Position numbers and translations under genes: made by a program. DNA of 15,384 nt from NCBI GenBank assembly GCA_012033095.1, contig JAAUPO010000010.1, positions 1-15,384 on the forward strand, given 5' to 3'. Of the stretch, positions 1-8,900 are shown in pieces. The notes beneath the pieces were generated by a model. It worked only from the letters and a program-made list of their open reading frames with translations. It was not told the origin of the DNA and searched no databases. Source of the DNA: Synechococcaceae cyanobacterium RL_1_2. Its GTDB lineage: Bacteria > Cyanobacteriota > Cyanobacteriia > Cyanobacteriales > JAAUPO01. The number at the start of each line of letters is the position of its first letter. Within the stretch, counting starts at the first letter, position 1.

Positions 1-12
1 TGCGTAAGTCCT
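1..12. repeat. Terminal inverted-repeat end of a mobile element, cut by the window edge
   Basis: Positions 2-12 read GCGTAAGTCCT. This is the exact reverse complement of the left end (AGGACTTACGC) of the 120-bp inverted-repeat element at 4019-4138, and matches that element's right end at 10 of 11 bases. The window therefore probably begins at the right end of a related element whose body lies to the left. A small perfect inverted repeat, GACTAT-GT-ATAGTC, follows at 13-26 and is trailed by four T; on its own it is too weak to call a terminator. Confidence 0.5.
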
Positions 13-155
13 GACTATGTATAGTCTTTTCGCATAATTATGGGAAACAAATAGAACTGGAATCAGGCTATGGCAAGAAGAAAAAATCCCACACTAAATC
101 CAATTGACTATATATTTAGCCAGAATCAAGGGGATGGGGACACATGGCCGCCCAT

Positions 156-185
156 GACCTAAATTGACCTAAATTAACCTAAGTT
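156..185. repeat. Three tandem 10-bp repeats downstream of the cyclase gene
   Basis: Three adjacent 10-bp units read GACCTAAATT, GACCTAAATT and AACCTAAGTT. They lie 9 bases beyond the stop codon of the minus-strand cyclase gene, in its 3' flank. A short inverted repeat (ATGG-CCGC-CCAT) lies just beyond them at about 144-155 but has no T run, so I do not call a terminator. No function is apparent. Confidence 0.6.
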
Positions 186-194
186 TGAATCTCA

Positions 195-2378
195 TTATGG
201 CAGTGAGGGACGAGACGCATAAACCATATAGGTATTAACAGCCCCTTCGATGCCTTTGAGTTGGTGACTTTGTTGCCGCACAATATCTTCTGGGTCTAGG
301 TATTGGGCCACTTCTTCAGAGACTAAAATACTGTCAGGGTTAGCCGCTTCCTGTAGGCGAGAAGCCATATTTACAGCTGGGCCGATCGCGGTGTAATCCG
401 ATCTCCGACCGCCGCCAAACATCCCCACCACTACATTTCCTTGGTGAATCCCACAGCGAAATTGTACTTCTTGTACCATATTATCCTTCCCCAGGAGGCC
501 CCGTTCTTGCCAATCCTGGTTAAGTTTTTCCAAGGAAGCATACATCGCTCGGGCCACCGCGATCGATCGTTTTACCTGCTCTTCCGGAGAAAGCTCTTCG
601 GGGGAACCAAATAAGGCCACGATCGCATCCCCAATAAATTTATCTACCGTGCCCCCATTGGCAAATACCGCCTGGGTCATCGCGTCTAAATACTCATTGA
701 GCAGTTCTGCAATCTTGCGGGGGCCCAAACTAATGGACATCGGGGTAAACCCAACAATATCACTAAATAAAATCGTGACCACCCTAGGTTCCGGACTTAG
801 ATCTAACACTAATTCCCCGGTGGCGGCCTTATTCACCATGGCTTCCGGGAGAAACCGTTTTAATACTGATTCGGTTAAATACTTATTAAGCTGCTTAACC
901 TTCGCTTCCCGTTCCCGCAGTTTTTCCGCTTGTTGTCGGGTGGTTTCATAGAGACGGGATTGTTGTACCGCGATCGCCGCTTGGCTAGCCACGGCTTTAA
1001 TTAATTCAATATCATGGTCAGACCAACACCGGGCGGAATTCACATCCCTCAACGAAATACTACCCAGTAAATTCTCATCCACAATTAACGGCGCAATTAG
1101 TAACGCTTTAGAGGGATTGTTTTCCCCTTGATTAGCCACCATATCCTCCACCACTACGGGTTTGAGGGTAGTTAACAACTCCTGTAAAACCGGATTTTCA
1201 CTGATGGGCATACGGGATTGGGGTAAAGCGGTGATGGATTGATCCCCTTGGTCGCGATCGTACAGACCAACACATTGCACATACAAATCATGTTTAGTCC
1301 AGAGGGAAAGGGCACAGCCATCTACATTCAGGGCAGTACCTAATTGACGAGTAATCGCAGTAAAAATAGCTTCAGGTTCTAGACTCGATCGAATGGTGCG
1401 GGTGATGGTGTTAACGAGAGATTCCCGTCGTGCCAGGGCCCGGACTTGTTCATAGGCCCGAACTTGGGAAATCCCCAGAGCAGACTGATCCGCCACCATC
1501 TTCACCAAATGAATATCATCTGCATGCCATGGTTCTTGATCTTGACAACGATAGAGGGCCAACATCGCCAATAATTGGTTTTGGGCATTCAGGGGCACTA
1601 GTAAGCTCGATTGGATCCCATTACTAATAAATATTTCCTGGAGAGTCCCATTCCCGGCTAAGGTTTGATCCTTGACCACATCATCAATTACCTGCACTTG
1701 TTCCGTTTGCCAGAGGGTTTGTTCCATGGCCTCAAAGGGGCGGTCAATGGATTGCAAAGTAAACCATTCTGGGGCTAATTCTCCATTGTCCCCTAGGGGC
1801 CGAAGGATACAAAGATCCACTTCCAGTACTTCCCCGATCGTGTTGACAATGGTTTGGAGCATATCCTTGAGGGGATATTCATCCTCGGTGTCATACTGGC
1901 GATTACGAATGGTATTAATGACGGAATTAAGTAAGGTTTCCCGCCGAAGCGATCGATGTAATTCCTTGGTTCTAATTTTGAGGAGGTTATGGGTATCTAA
2001 AGCCTGCTCCACGATCGCCCGCAATTCTTCCGCATTCCATGGCTTTGTGACATATTTGAAAACTTTACCCTGATTAATGGCATCCACCAGATCTTCCACA
2101 TCGGTATAGCCGGTGAGAATGATGCGAATCGTATTAGGATATTTTTCAGCGGTTAGGCTCAGTAACTCCGTACCGCTCATGTGGGGCATCCGTTGATCGG
2201 AGATAATTACTGCGACATCATCCTGTTCCTGTTCTAGCAAATGTAAAGCTTCCGGCCCATTGTCACTGCGAAGAACCTTATACTCCCGACGAAAGGTTCT
2301 ATACAGCAAATCTAGGTTGTCTTGTTCATCATCTACAACCAATATTTTGGGCTTAATGGCTCTGTCGAGGCCTCTCAT
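195..2378 (-). CDS. Receiver-GAF-GAF class III adenylate cyclase
   Basis: A 727-residue signalling protein expected to convert ATP to cAMP. Residues about 10-128 form a response-regulator receiver with acidic D16-D17, phospho-acceptor D61 (ISDQRMP), T89 and K112. Two GAF domains follow (about 165-310 and 325-475), then a charged coiled-coil linker (about 478-510) and a class III cyclase domain (about 530-722). The catalytic set is complete: metal-binding D540 (FSDIVGFT) and D584 (GDAIVALFG), transition-state N670 and R674 (VNMASRL), and substrate-selecting K580 with T663 (DYTAIG). Lys plus Thr is the pattern of cyanobacterial CyaC-type adenylate cyclases, so I infer ATP rather than GTP as substrate. 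No membrane segment is seen, so it is probably cytoplasmic. A GGAG (reverse complement of 2390-2393) lies about 12 bases before the ATG. The partner histidine kinase and the GAF ligands are unknown. A Synechocystis Cya3-like identity is possible but not established. Confidence 0.93.
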   Translation of the reverse strand: MRGLDRAIKPKILVVDDEQDNLDLLYRTFRREYKVLRSDNGPEALHLLEQEQDDVAVIISDQRMPHMSGTELLSLTAEKYPNTIRIILTGYTDVEDLVDAINQGKVFKYVTKPWNAEELRAIVEQALDTHNLLKIRTKELHRSLRRETLLNSVINTIRNRQYDTEDEYPLKDMLQTIVNTIGEVLEVDLCILRPLGDNGELAPEWFTLQSIDRPFEAMEQTLWQTEQVQVIDDVVKDQTLAGNGTLQEIFISNGIQSSLLVPLNAQNQLLAMLALYRCQDQEPWHADDIHLVKMVADQSALGISQVRAYEQVRALARRESLVNTITRTIRSSLEPEAIFTAITRQLGTALNVDGCALSLWTKHDLYVQCVGLYDRDQGDQSITALPQSRMPISENPVLQELLTTLKPVVVEDMVANQGENNPSKALLIAPLIVDENLLGSISLRDVNSARCWSDHDIELIKAVASQAAIAVQQSRLYETTRQQAEKLREREAKVKQLNKYLTESVLKRFLPEAMVNKAATGELVLDLSPEPRVVTILFSDIVGFTPMSISLGPRKIAELLNEYLDAMTQAVFANGGTVDKFIGDAIVALFGSPEELSPEEQVKRSIAVARAMYASLEKLNQDWQERGLLGKDNMVQEVQFRCGIHQGNVVVGMFGGGRRSDYTAIGPAVNMASRLQEAANPDSILVSEEVAQYLDPEDIVRQQSHQLKGIEGAVNTYMVYASRPSLP

Positions 2379-2700
2379 GCACTAATAATCTCCGGAAACT
2401 TTCCCATCAATGTTAAGTATGGGATTCATCATGGGCAACATAAACACTGCAGGGTAGTGAAACAAGGCAAAATGGGTATTAACGTCAATAAAACTATAAC
2501 CCCGACCCATAGCCAATGATGGTAGATACGGTTAATTTAATATGGATGTGTGTACCATAATATAACAATAATTCTCGTGTGATTAGATTAATCGTGGGAA
2601 GAGGCTGCGTTGATAAGGTTTTAAAGAATTTCAAGTAGTTACACCATTTCTGGTTCTACTTTTACTTAATTTGATGTCCCAATTTCTAGCTTAATAACCT
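2379..2700. other. Divergent intergenic region between cyclase and permease
   Basis: These 322 bases separate two divergently transcribed genes and should hold both promoters. I see no convincing gene. A weak inverted repeat (TATGG...CCATA) sits at about 2541-2560 in AT-rich DNA. I could not pick out a clear -35/-10 pair for either gene. No copy of the repeat elements found elsewhere in the window is present. Confidence 0.5.
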
Positions 2701-3951
2701 ATGGTTTCCTTAGCCCGCAAGAATCTGCTTGAAGATATACCCCGTTTTCTTGTGGCCCAAGCTGGCATTATGTTTGCGGTAAGTTTAGTGACCATTCAAA
2801 CTGGCATTCTTAAGGGGTTTAGTCAGTCCACAATTTTATTAATTGAAAATTCCCCGGCGGATATCTGGATCGCTTCGGAAAAAATGGTTAATTTTGAATT
2901 GACCCAGCCCCTGATTGCAGAACAGTTAAAACAGGTAGAATCCGTTGCGGGGGTAGCGATCGCGGAACCATTAATGCTAGGCAATGCCACGTTTTACCCC
3001 AATCAAGGCCAGATTAGTCCGATTAAAATTATTGGTTTTAAGCCAGGTAGTACTCTGTTTAAGCCAGGGGAGCTGGTGCGGGGGGAGATGGCCAACCTCG
3101 ATCGTCCTTACAATATGATGGTGGATCAAACAAAACTAGAGAGCCTCGGCATGGAAAAATTGGGGGATCTCGCTCGGATTCAATCGTTGCCGGTGCAATT
3201 GGTGGCCGTCAATAAAAATAGTCAATCGATCGCATCTAGCACGTTTGGTTTTACCTCCCTCAACAACGCCAATACATACATTAACGCCAATTTTAGCTCC
3301 ACCATTGATTGTAGCCTCGACCAAAATAATCAACTTCTCTGCGCTAGCAATTTCGATCGCATCGAAGTTCCCCATAATTCCCTAGCCCAGGCCATGCCGA
3401 TCAAACCCTTAGAAGGGGGCGATCCCATTAGTTATATCCTAGTCAAAATTGACCCCGAAATGGATCTAACGACGGTACAACAAAATTTAGAGCGAACCAT
3501 GCCAGGGATTCGGGCCTATAGCCGCCAAGCAATGGCAGACAAAACCAAAAATTATTGGGTTTTACGTACCGGCATTGGCTTTATTTTAGGGCTGGGGGCT
3601 GGAGTCGGCGTGATCGTTGGCATTGTGGTGGTTAGTCAAATTCTTTATTCCTCCGTCTCGGATCACCTCCAGGAATTTGCCACCTTAAAAGCGATGGGGG
3701 CTCCTAATCGCACCATTTATGCGGTCATTATGGAACAAGCCCTATGGATGGCTCTATTAGGGTTTTTACCGGGTATTGGTCTCTGTTGGGGGGTTAGTGT
3801 GTGGGCTGGAGCCAATGGCGTGATTATTTTAATTACCCCGGTCTCCGCGATCGCTGTTTTAGGCATTACAGTAGTAATGTGCTTGAGTTCTTCCTTTTTT
3901 GCCATTCAAAAAGTGATGAATATTGATCCAGCGGTGGTGTTCAAAGCCTAA
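2701..3951 (+). CDS. FtsX/DevC-like ABC transporter permease
   Basis: A 416-residue inner-membrane permease of the MacB/FtsX/DevC type. One N-terminal membrane helix (about 17-38) is followed by a large extracytoplasmic domain (about 40-285) and three C-terminal helices (about 289-313, 341-366 and 378-402). The cytoplasmic loop DHLQEFATLKAMGA (321-334) is the usual coupling segment that contacts the ATPase, and the C-terminus (IDPAVVFKA) has the family's DPA ending. Cysteines C204 and C214 in the outer domain could form a disulfide. In cyanobacteria such permeases pair with a DevA-like ATPase and a DevB/HlyD-like adaptor, exporting lipids or other substrates. Neither partner is in the window, so the substrate is unknown. 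An in-frame TAA at 2695-2697 rules out an upstream start. No clear ribosome binding site precedes the ATG. Confidence 0.88.
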   Translation: MVSLARKNLLEDIPRFLVAQAGIMFAVSLVTIQTGILKGFSQSTILLIENSPADIWIASEKMVNFELTQPLIAEQLKQVESVAGVAIAEPLMLGNATFYPNQGQISPIKIIGFKPGSTLFKPGELVRGEMANLDRPYNMMVDQTKLESLGMEKLGDLARIQSLPVQLVAVNKNSQSIASSTFGFTSLNNANTYINANFSSTIDCSLDQNNQLLCASNFDRIEVPHNSLAQAMPIKPLEGGDPISYILVKIDPEMDLTTVQQNLERTMPGIRAYSRQAMADKTKNYWVLRTGIGFILGLGAGVGVIVGIVVVSQILYSSVSDHLQEFATLKAMGAPNRTIYAVIMEQALWMALLGFLPGIGLCWGVSVWAGANGVIILITPVSAIAVLGITVVMCLSSSFFAIQKVMNIDPAVVFKA

Positions 3952-4018
3952 AAAAGAAAGCCATCACAAAATCACAGGGTTTTTCGGCACAAACCACGGT
4001 AGGGGATGCATCAAATTT

Positions 4019-4138
4019 AGGACTTACGCCCAAGCCCCCTAAATCCCCCAAAGTTGGGGACTTACTTGAACGATTGTCCCTAAACATCCCCAAATATCAT
4101 GGTTCCCAGGACAGAATCGAAATTTTTGCGTAAGCCCT
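4019..4138. mobile_element. MITE-like element C, about 120 bp, with 11-bp inverted ends
   Basis: The left end AGGACTTACGC (4019-4029) is matched in inverted orientation by GCGTAAGCCCT (4128-4138), 10 of 11 bases. The interior starts with C-rich blocks (CCCCCTAAATCCCCC) and a small hairpin, CCCC-AAAGTT-GGGG. There is no coding capacity. The same end sequence occurs at positions 2-12. Sequences of this type occur scattered in cyanobacterial genomes as remnants or non-autonomous elements. I cannot see a clear target-site duplication. It lies between the convergent permease and DUF2839-type genes. Confidence 0.6.
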
Positions 4139-4162
4139 GTTAATCATTAATCGCCTAATTTC

Positions 4163-4375
4163 CTATTCCACAGTCCACCAACCAAAACCAGGCCCAATTA
4201 CCCGCACCGTTAGCCATAAAACAACCATTCCTGCGATTCCAAGCCAAGCCCCTTTGGTGGTGATTTCATAAAATTGTTTGCCCTGGGCTTTCGTGAGGGG
4301 CAACCAAGAATAAATACGCTCTTCCTTACCGTAGTCTTCCCCAAGGCTGCTTTTACGTCGTTTTGATTCTCCCAT
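4163..4375 (-). CDS. Small cyanobacterial membrane protein, DUF2839 type
   Basis: A 70-residue protein with a charged N-terminus (MGESKRRKSS), a middle segment YSWLPLTKAQ, and one predicted membrane helix at about residues 42-64 ending in GPGFGWW. The MGExKRRK start, the WLP-LTK segment and the single helix resemble the DUF2839 family, which to my knowledge is restricted to cyanobacteria and has no assigned function. A strong Shine-Dalgarno (AGGAG, complement of 4384-4388) lies about 8 bases before the ATG and supports the start. The gene stands alone between repeat elements. The assignment is from memory of the family and was not searched. Confidence 0.82.
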   Translation of the reverse strand: MGESKRRKSSLGEDYGKEERIYSWLPLTKAQGKQFYEITTKGAWLGIAGMVVLWLTVRVIGPGFGWWTVE

Positions 4376-4520
4376 TGAGATTACTCCTAAATATCAAATT
4401 AACTAACAATTTAATAACAATATAGCCAATGGCAAAAGCTTAAGGAATATTGCTTAGTTCTTATTTAAACGGACGGAGGGCGAGTTTTCTATTTTGACTT
4501 GATCTAACGTCAGTTGCTAG

Positions 4521-4632
4521 GGCCTGTCATCATTTAAACCTGAAACTCTTCTTAGCTAAGGATTTCAGTTTAAAACTATACTTTCTGAACCTGGCTCAGG
4601 ATCAACGTTTTAATGCTAATTAATGACGCTCC
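4521..4632. mobile_element. MITE-like element A, about 112 bp, flanked by CTAG
   Basis: Ends GGCCTGTCAT (4521-4530) and ATGACGCTCC (4623-4632) are imperfect inverted repeats (7 of 10). They are flanked on both sides by CTAG (4517-4520 and 4633-4636), a likely target duplication of the YTAR type typical of IS5-group transposases. An internal hairpin pairs TTTAAACCTGAAA (4534-4546) with TTTCAGTTTAAA (4564-4575). There is no coding capacity. A second copy begins at 15342 in the same orientation, 40 of 44 bases identical over the part visible. I infer a non-autonomous element mobilised by an IS5-like transposase elsewhere. Confidence 0.7.
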
Positions 4633-4671
4633 CTAGTTACTCTTGTCAAATTTATTTTGGGTTACAAATCC

Positions 4672-4762
4672 GGTAGTGCTAAAGCGTTAAGGATATTTAG
4701 ACCTAGGATAATTGCTTATCAATCGATTTAAGCTTTCTGATCCTTACCTGTATAGGACTACC
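4672..4762. mobile_element. MITE-like element B, copy 1 (91 bp)
   Basis: A 91-bp sequence bounded by GGTAGTGCTA and TAGGACTACC, inverted ends matching at 9 of 10. An inner perfect 7-bp inverted repeat, TAAGGAT (4688-4694) with ATCCTTA (4740-4746), lets most of the element fold into a hairpin. A second copy of the same length and orientation lies at 11590-11680, with about 80 of 91 bases identical and no gaps by hand alignment. There is no open reading frame of note. This copy shows no obvious target duplication. Confidence 0.75.
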
Positions 4763-4771
4763 ACTTTATTA

Positions 4772-4798
4772 AATTAATAAAATTAATAAAATTAATAA
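4772..4798. repeat. AT-only tandem repeat, three 9-bp units
   Basis: Three perfect tandem copies of AATTAATAA lie right after element B and about 115 bases before the stress-protein start. The tract is entirely A and T and extends imperfectly to about 4806. It could affect promoter bending or simply be slippage-prone filler. Confidence 0.7.
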
Positions 4799-4914
4799 AT
4801 TTATTTACATCCCATTGAGGTTTGGCCATACAAGCATTTCCCATTGGTATGATGGAGCTGAGGCCAAGTAATGGGGCCGCCAAGAATTGAATATTAGGAG
4901 CAGGTAAAATTATT

Positions 4915-5781
4915 GTGGATAGGATCTTAGTCTGTACCGATGGTTCTAGTTTTGCGGACAGTGCCTATAAGTATGGAGCTTGGTTTGCGAGCAAATTAAA
5001 TAGTGCGGTAGATGTGTTGTATGTCACTGATATTCGTACTCAGCAATCCATGGCCACTGCTAATTTTAGTGGCGCGATCGGGGCAGGAGCATCCCAAAGC
5101 CTATTAAAAAAATTGGTGGAGTTAGAACATGAAAAAGCTAAGCTCAACCACGAACAAGCGACGGTGATTTTAAACCATAGTGAAGAGGTGTTTAAGTCCC
5201 AAGGGATAGGGCAAGTTAATTTAATCCATCACACTGGTTTTTTAGTGGATAGCTTGGATGAGTTTGAAGGGAATACCGATTTAATGGTTTTAGGTAAACG
5301 GGGGGACAATGCAGCGTTTGCCCAAGCTCACCTCGGTTCCAACGTGGAAAGAATTTTGAGAGCTAGCCGTAAACCTTGTTTGGTTACCCCAGAAGTATTT
5401 AAGCCGATCGAAAAAGTTTTGTTTGCCTACGATGGTAGCCCTAGTTGTAAAAAGATGTTGGATTTTTGTCTGCAGTTTAATTTGTTGGCAGACTTACAAA
5501 TCCACGGCATCACCGTAGAAAAAGATGTGGATCATCCTCGCCACCGAGAAGCCATGGATGAGTTAATGACGAGTTTAGAAACCGCCGGTTATTCATACAT
5601 GTGTGAGTTGATTAAAGAAAGCCATCCAGAACAAGCGATCGCGGATTATATTACCTCTGCGGGCATTGATTTATTATTAATGGGAGCCTATGGCCACAAC
5701 CGATTACGCCATCTGGTTATTGGTAGTATCACCGCCCAAACCCTCCGGGTAACCAACATTCCAGTTTTACTCTATCGCTAA
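4915..5781 (+). CDS. Universal stress protein with two tandem UspA domains
   Basis: A 288-residue cytoplasmic protein made of two UspA domains. Domain 1 (about 1-155) starts DRILVCTDGSS and domain 2 (about 163-288) starts EKVLFAYDGSP; the strand-plus-Asp pattern is that of the nucleotide-binding fold. Domain 2 carries a perfect G-x2-G-x9-G-S ATP-binding motif (GAYGHNRLRHLVIGS). Domain 1 has a near match (GKRGDNAAFAQAHLGS) with ten residues where nine are usual. Both halves may bind ATP, the second more surely. The start is GTG, with AGGAG at 4896-4900 about 14 bases upstream. The length fits cyanobacterial two-domain UspA proteins. The precise stress role is unknown. The gene lies 134 bases upstream of the exoprotein gene in the same direction, with no clear terminator between them. 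Confidence 0.92.
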   Translation: MDRILVCTDGSSFADSAYKYGAWFASKLNSAVDVLYVTDIRTQQSMATANFSGAIGAGASQSLLKKLVELEHEKAKLNHEQATVILNHSEEVFKSQGIGQVNLIHHTGFLVDSLDEFEGNTDLMVLGKRGDNAAFAQAHLGSNVERILRASRKPCLVTPEVFKPIEKVLFAYDGSPSCKKMLDFCLQFNLLADLQIHGITVEKDVDHPRHREAMDELMTSLETAGYSYMCELIKESHPEQAIADYITSAGIDLLLMGAYGHNRLRHLVIGSITAQTLRVTNIPVLLYR

Positions 5782-5882
5782 ACATAAGCACGAACAAAAA
5801 AAAGAAAGAGCAATTCACCCCCACCCCCACCGGATAAGAGATAATCTGTTCAATCCCTTTCCTTAATCTTGATCCCTGATCC

Positions 5883-5907
5883 TTGATATCTGATATTTGA
5901 TATCTGA
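5883..5907. repeat. Short direct repeat in the exoprotein leader
   Basis: The 11-mer TTGATATCTGA occurs at 5883-5893 and again at 5897-5907, ending 8 bases before the ATG of the exoprotein gene. It replaces any recognisable ribosome binding site there. It might be a paired operator or mere slippage; nothing in the sequence decides between these. Confidence 0.55.
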
Positions 5908-5915
5908 CTAAAACT

Positions 5916-8900
5916 ATGGCCATCAAACTATCTCTTTCTCCGATCGCCGTTATGTTCCAACGCGATCGAGTAATGCTTCTGAGTTTAGGTTTGATGGTGG
6001 GGTTGCCTTGGCCAGGAGTCCAAGCCCAATTACTCCTAAAACCGGATAGTAGTCTCAATACCACCGTAAATTCATCCCTTCCCAGTGCCACCAGCGTAAG
6101 TGGCGTACGATCGCTCATTGAAGGGGGAACAGAGATTGAGCAAAGCCTGTTCCATAGTTTTGAAGAATTTAACGTCAAGGCTGGGGAAGAAGTTTATTTC
6201 AATAATCCTAGCGGCATTGACCATATTTTAAGCCGAGTAACCGGCACCGATGACTCGGACATTTTAGGCACATTGGGGGTGGAGGGAGATGCGGATTTAT
6301 ATTTAATTAACCCTAATGGGATTGTGTTTGGACCGGATGCGGTGTTGGATATCCATGGTTCTTTTTTTGCCGCCACCACCGACGAACTAGAACTAGGTAA
6401 TGGTGGCGTGTTTAACTCCACCACTGATCCAACGCGATCGCAATTGTTAAACATTGATCCCAATGCCATTTTTCAAACCGCGCTCCATAACTATCAAGCC
6501 GAAATTAAGAATAAAGCCGATTTAAGTTTGATCGGGGATGGCCATGAATTATTTTTAGGGGCGACCCAAATTGCTAGCCCCGGAGTTTTAAGTAATCCCG
6601 GTGGCTCCATTACCCTTGAAGCCACACCAGGGGATCTTTTCGTCAAGCAACTGCAAGCTGAAACAGCGGAAATGTTGAGTGGCCAGAGCATCAACCTTAA
6701 TCGTAGTGAACTTAAGGTGGCAGAGGAGCTTTCCCTCGTCGCTGGGGAAACGATCGCGTTGAATGGGACTGCTGTCAAAACGAAAGGTGACATTACGTTT
6801 ACCGCTCCCACCATTACCATTACGGGAAACTCGGAAGTCAGTGCCCAATTAGATCCGACTAGTTCAGGTACGGCCCAAGCTGGGGATCTAATTTTTAACA
6901 GCAATAACTTTAAGGTGTTAAACAGTCGTATCAGTAGTTCCACCACCAGCAATGGAGATGCGGGTTTTGTCCAGATCGAGGCAACAGATCAAGTCATCCT
7001 TGATCGCGGAGCTACCATTAGTACCAACGTGGGCCAAGGCGCGATCGGTAATGCTGGGGAAATTATCATTGAAACCAATGAATTAGCACTGACCCGTAAC
7101 AGCGTTTTAAGTAGTTCCACCGATGGCCAGGGTAATCCTGGATTTGTGGTGATCAAAGCCAATCAAGGGGTAACCATTGCAGGGGCCAATAGCGGGATCT
7201 TCAGTAACATTGAACCTAATGGCGTGGCCATTAATCCAGCGATCGATGAAGGATTTGATCCAGGGGAAATTTTAATCCTTACGGGCACCCTCAATCTGAG
7301 CAATGGCGGCCGCATTAGTGCGACTAATTTAGGCCAAGGGCAAGCCGGTAATGTCAAAATTATCGCCGATGCCATTAACCTCTACTCCAAAGCCATCATT
7401 GAAGCAAATACCGTTGGGGAAGGCGATGCTGGTGCCATTCAGATCCATAGTCTGGAGGTGAATGGGGCATCCCTGGCTTTAGGGGCCAATGGCCAAAGTC
7501 TTTTTGCCAACAACGTTGAAAAACTAAAAACTGAGTTTGGCTCGCTTACCGGAGTGGATTTTGATAACCTGCTAATTCCCTCAACTCCCCTCTCCCTCTC
7601 CCAAATTCTGGCTAACTATAGCTCCATCCCCATCCAACTGGGCTATGACTATCCTGAATTAGGGGCTCTGTTTACTATTACCAACGGCCAAACCCTGAAT
7701 CTTCAAGGCAATAGTACGATTCAAAGTAAAGTGGAAACTGGGGCGATCGGGGAAGGGGGAGATATTGACCTTCATGTTAATACCCTCAACCTCAGCGATC
7801 GCAGCTCCGTCAATAGTTCTACCCAAGGCCAAGGGAATGCAGGCATTTTAAACATCCATGGCCAGGCCATTAACCTCGACGGTAGTATTTTCGCCAATAA
7901 TGTACAACCCGGAGCGATCGGAAATGCGGGGGAAATTTTTGTCCAGACATCTACTTTAAATTTGGCAAACCGCAGCCAAATTACCAGCTCCACCAGTGGT
8001 GTTGGCAATGCCGGTTTTATTGGGATCAAAGCTGATAACACCATGGTGGTAGATTCCCAGAGCGGAGTTGCTACTACGATTAACGCCAATGGTCAGGCGG
8101 TTGTTGGCGCAAATGATGGTTTTACCGATGGTGAAATTTTAATTGCCACCCCCCATCTGATCCTTCAACGGGGGGGCGCGATCGCGGCCAGTACTGAAGG
8201 CCAAGGTAACGCCGGGGCGATCACTATTCTCACGGATAATCTCCAACTCCTTGATGGAGGAGCCATTCAGGCTAATGTCGTAGGAGAAGGGGATGGGGGC
8301 TTTATCCAAGTTAGTTCCCTCGCCTTGACCCCCCATCAGGTAAGTACCTTTAGTGCCAATTTAGATCAATTAAAAACCCAATTTCAAGGGAACGATGCCA
8401 TTGATTTTAGTACAGTGGTCATTCCCACCACCCCATTAACGTTATCCGGTATTTGCAAAATTACAGTGCAGACCTATTAAATTTAGGTTTATTGCCGGAG
8501 TTGGCCCAGGAGCGACTATTTACCCCTGTTAATACCAACACCATCACGATCGCGGGGGAAAACCCGATCCCTAGTGCTGCCGTAAACAACAGTAATGTCA
8601 CCAGTGCGGTGGCCCCCCAAGGCCGAGGGGCGGGGGGGAGATTAACCTATACGCTGATAACATCCTCATTCAAGATGGGGGAGTGATTGCCGGATCGAGT
8701 GGGGGCCAAGGCCCTGCAGGGGATATCAAGATCCACGGAAACGGCTCCCTTACTTTACAAGGAACGGGCCAGACCCTCCTTAGTGGCATCAATAGTGCCA
8801 TGGTCGGAGCTAACTCCGTGGGGGACGCAGGGGAAATTTTGATTACCATGGGGAACCTAACGATCGCCGACGGAGCCCAAATCAATACCTCCACCGATGG

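Larger units (their letters stand above)
4376..4914. other. Gene-free region filled with repeats
   Basis: This 539-base stretch between the DUF2839-type gene and the stress-protein gene has no plausible gene. It contains two MITE-like elements 39 bases apart (4521-4632 and 4672-4762) and an AT-rich tandem repeat (4772-4798). The stress-protein promoter should lie in the last 110 bases. I could not identify a convincing -35/-10 pair. Confidence 0.7.

Noticed and set aside
13..30. Terminator for the cyclase gene or an upstream gene
   Set aside because: The 6-bp stem has a 2-base loop, is AT-rich and is followed by only four T; it is on the wrong strand for the cyclase gene and about 170 bases beyond its end.
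5729..6178. Minus-strand open frame of 149 codons over the exoprotein start
   Set aside because: It overlaps a well-supported signal peptide and TPS domain on the plus strand and has no recognisable motif; antisense shadow.
8453..8686. Separate 77-residue gene between the two large exoprotein pieces
   Set aside because: Its residues continue the exoprotein (NYSADLLNLGLLPELAQ matches the spacer motif seen upstream) and it is bounded by the first two frameshifts.
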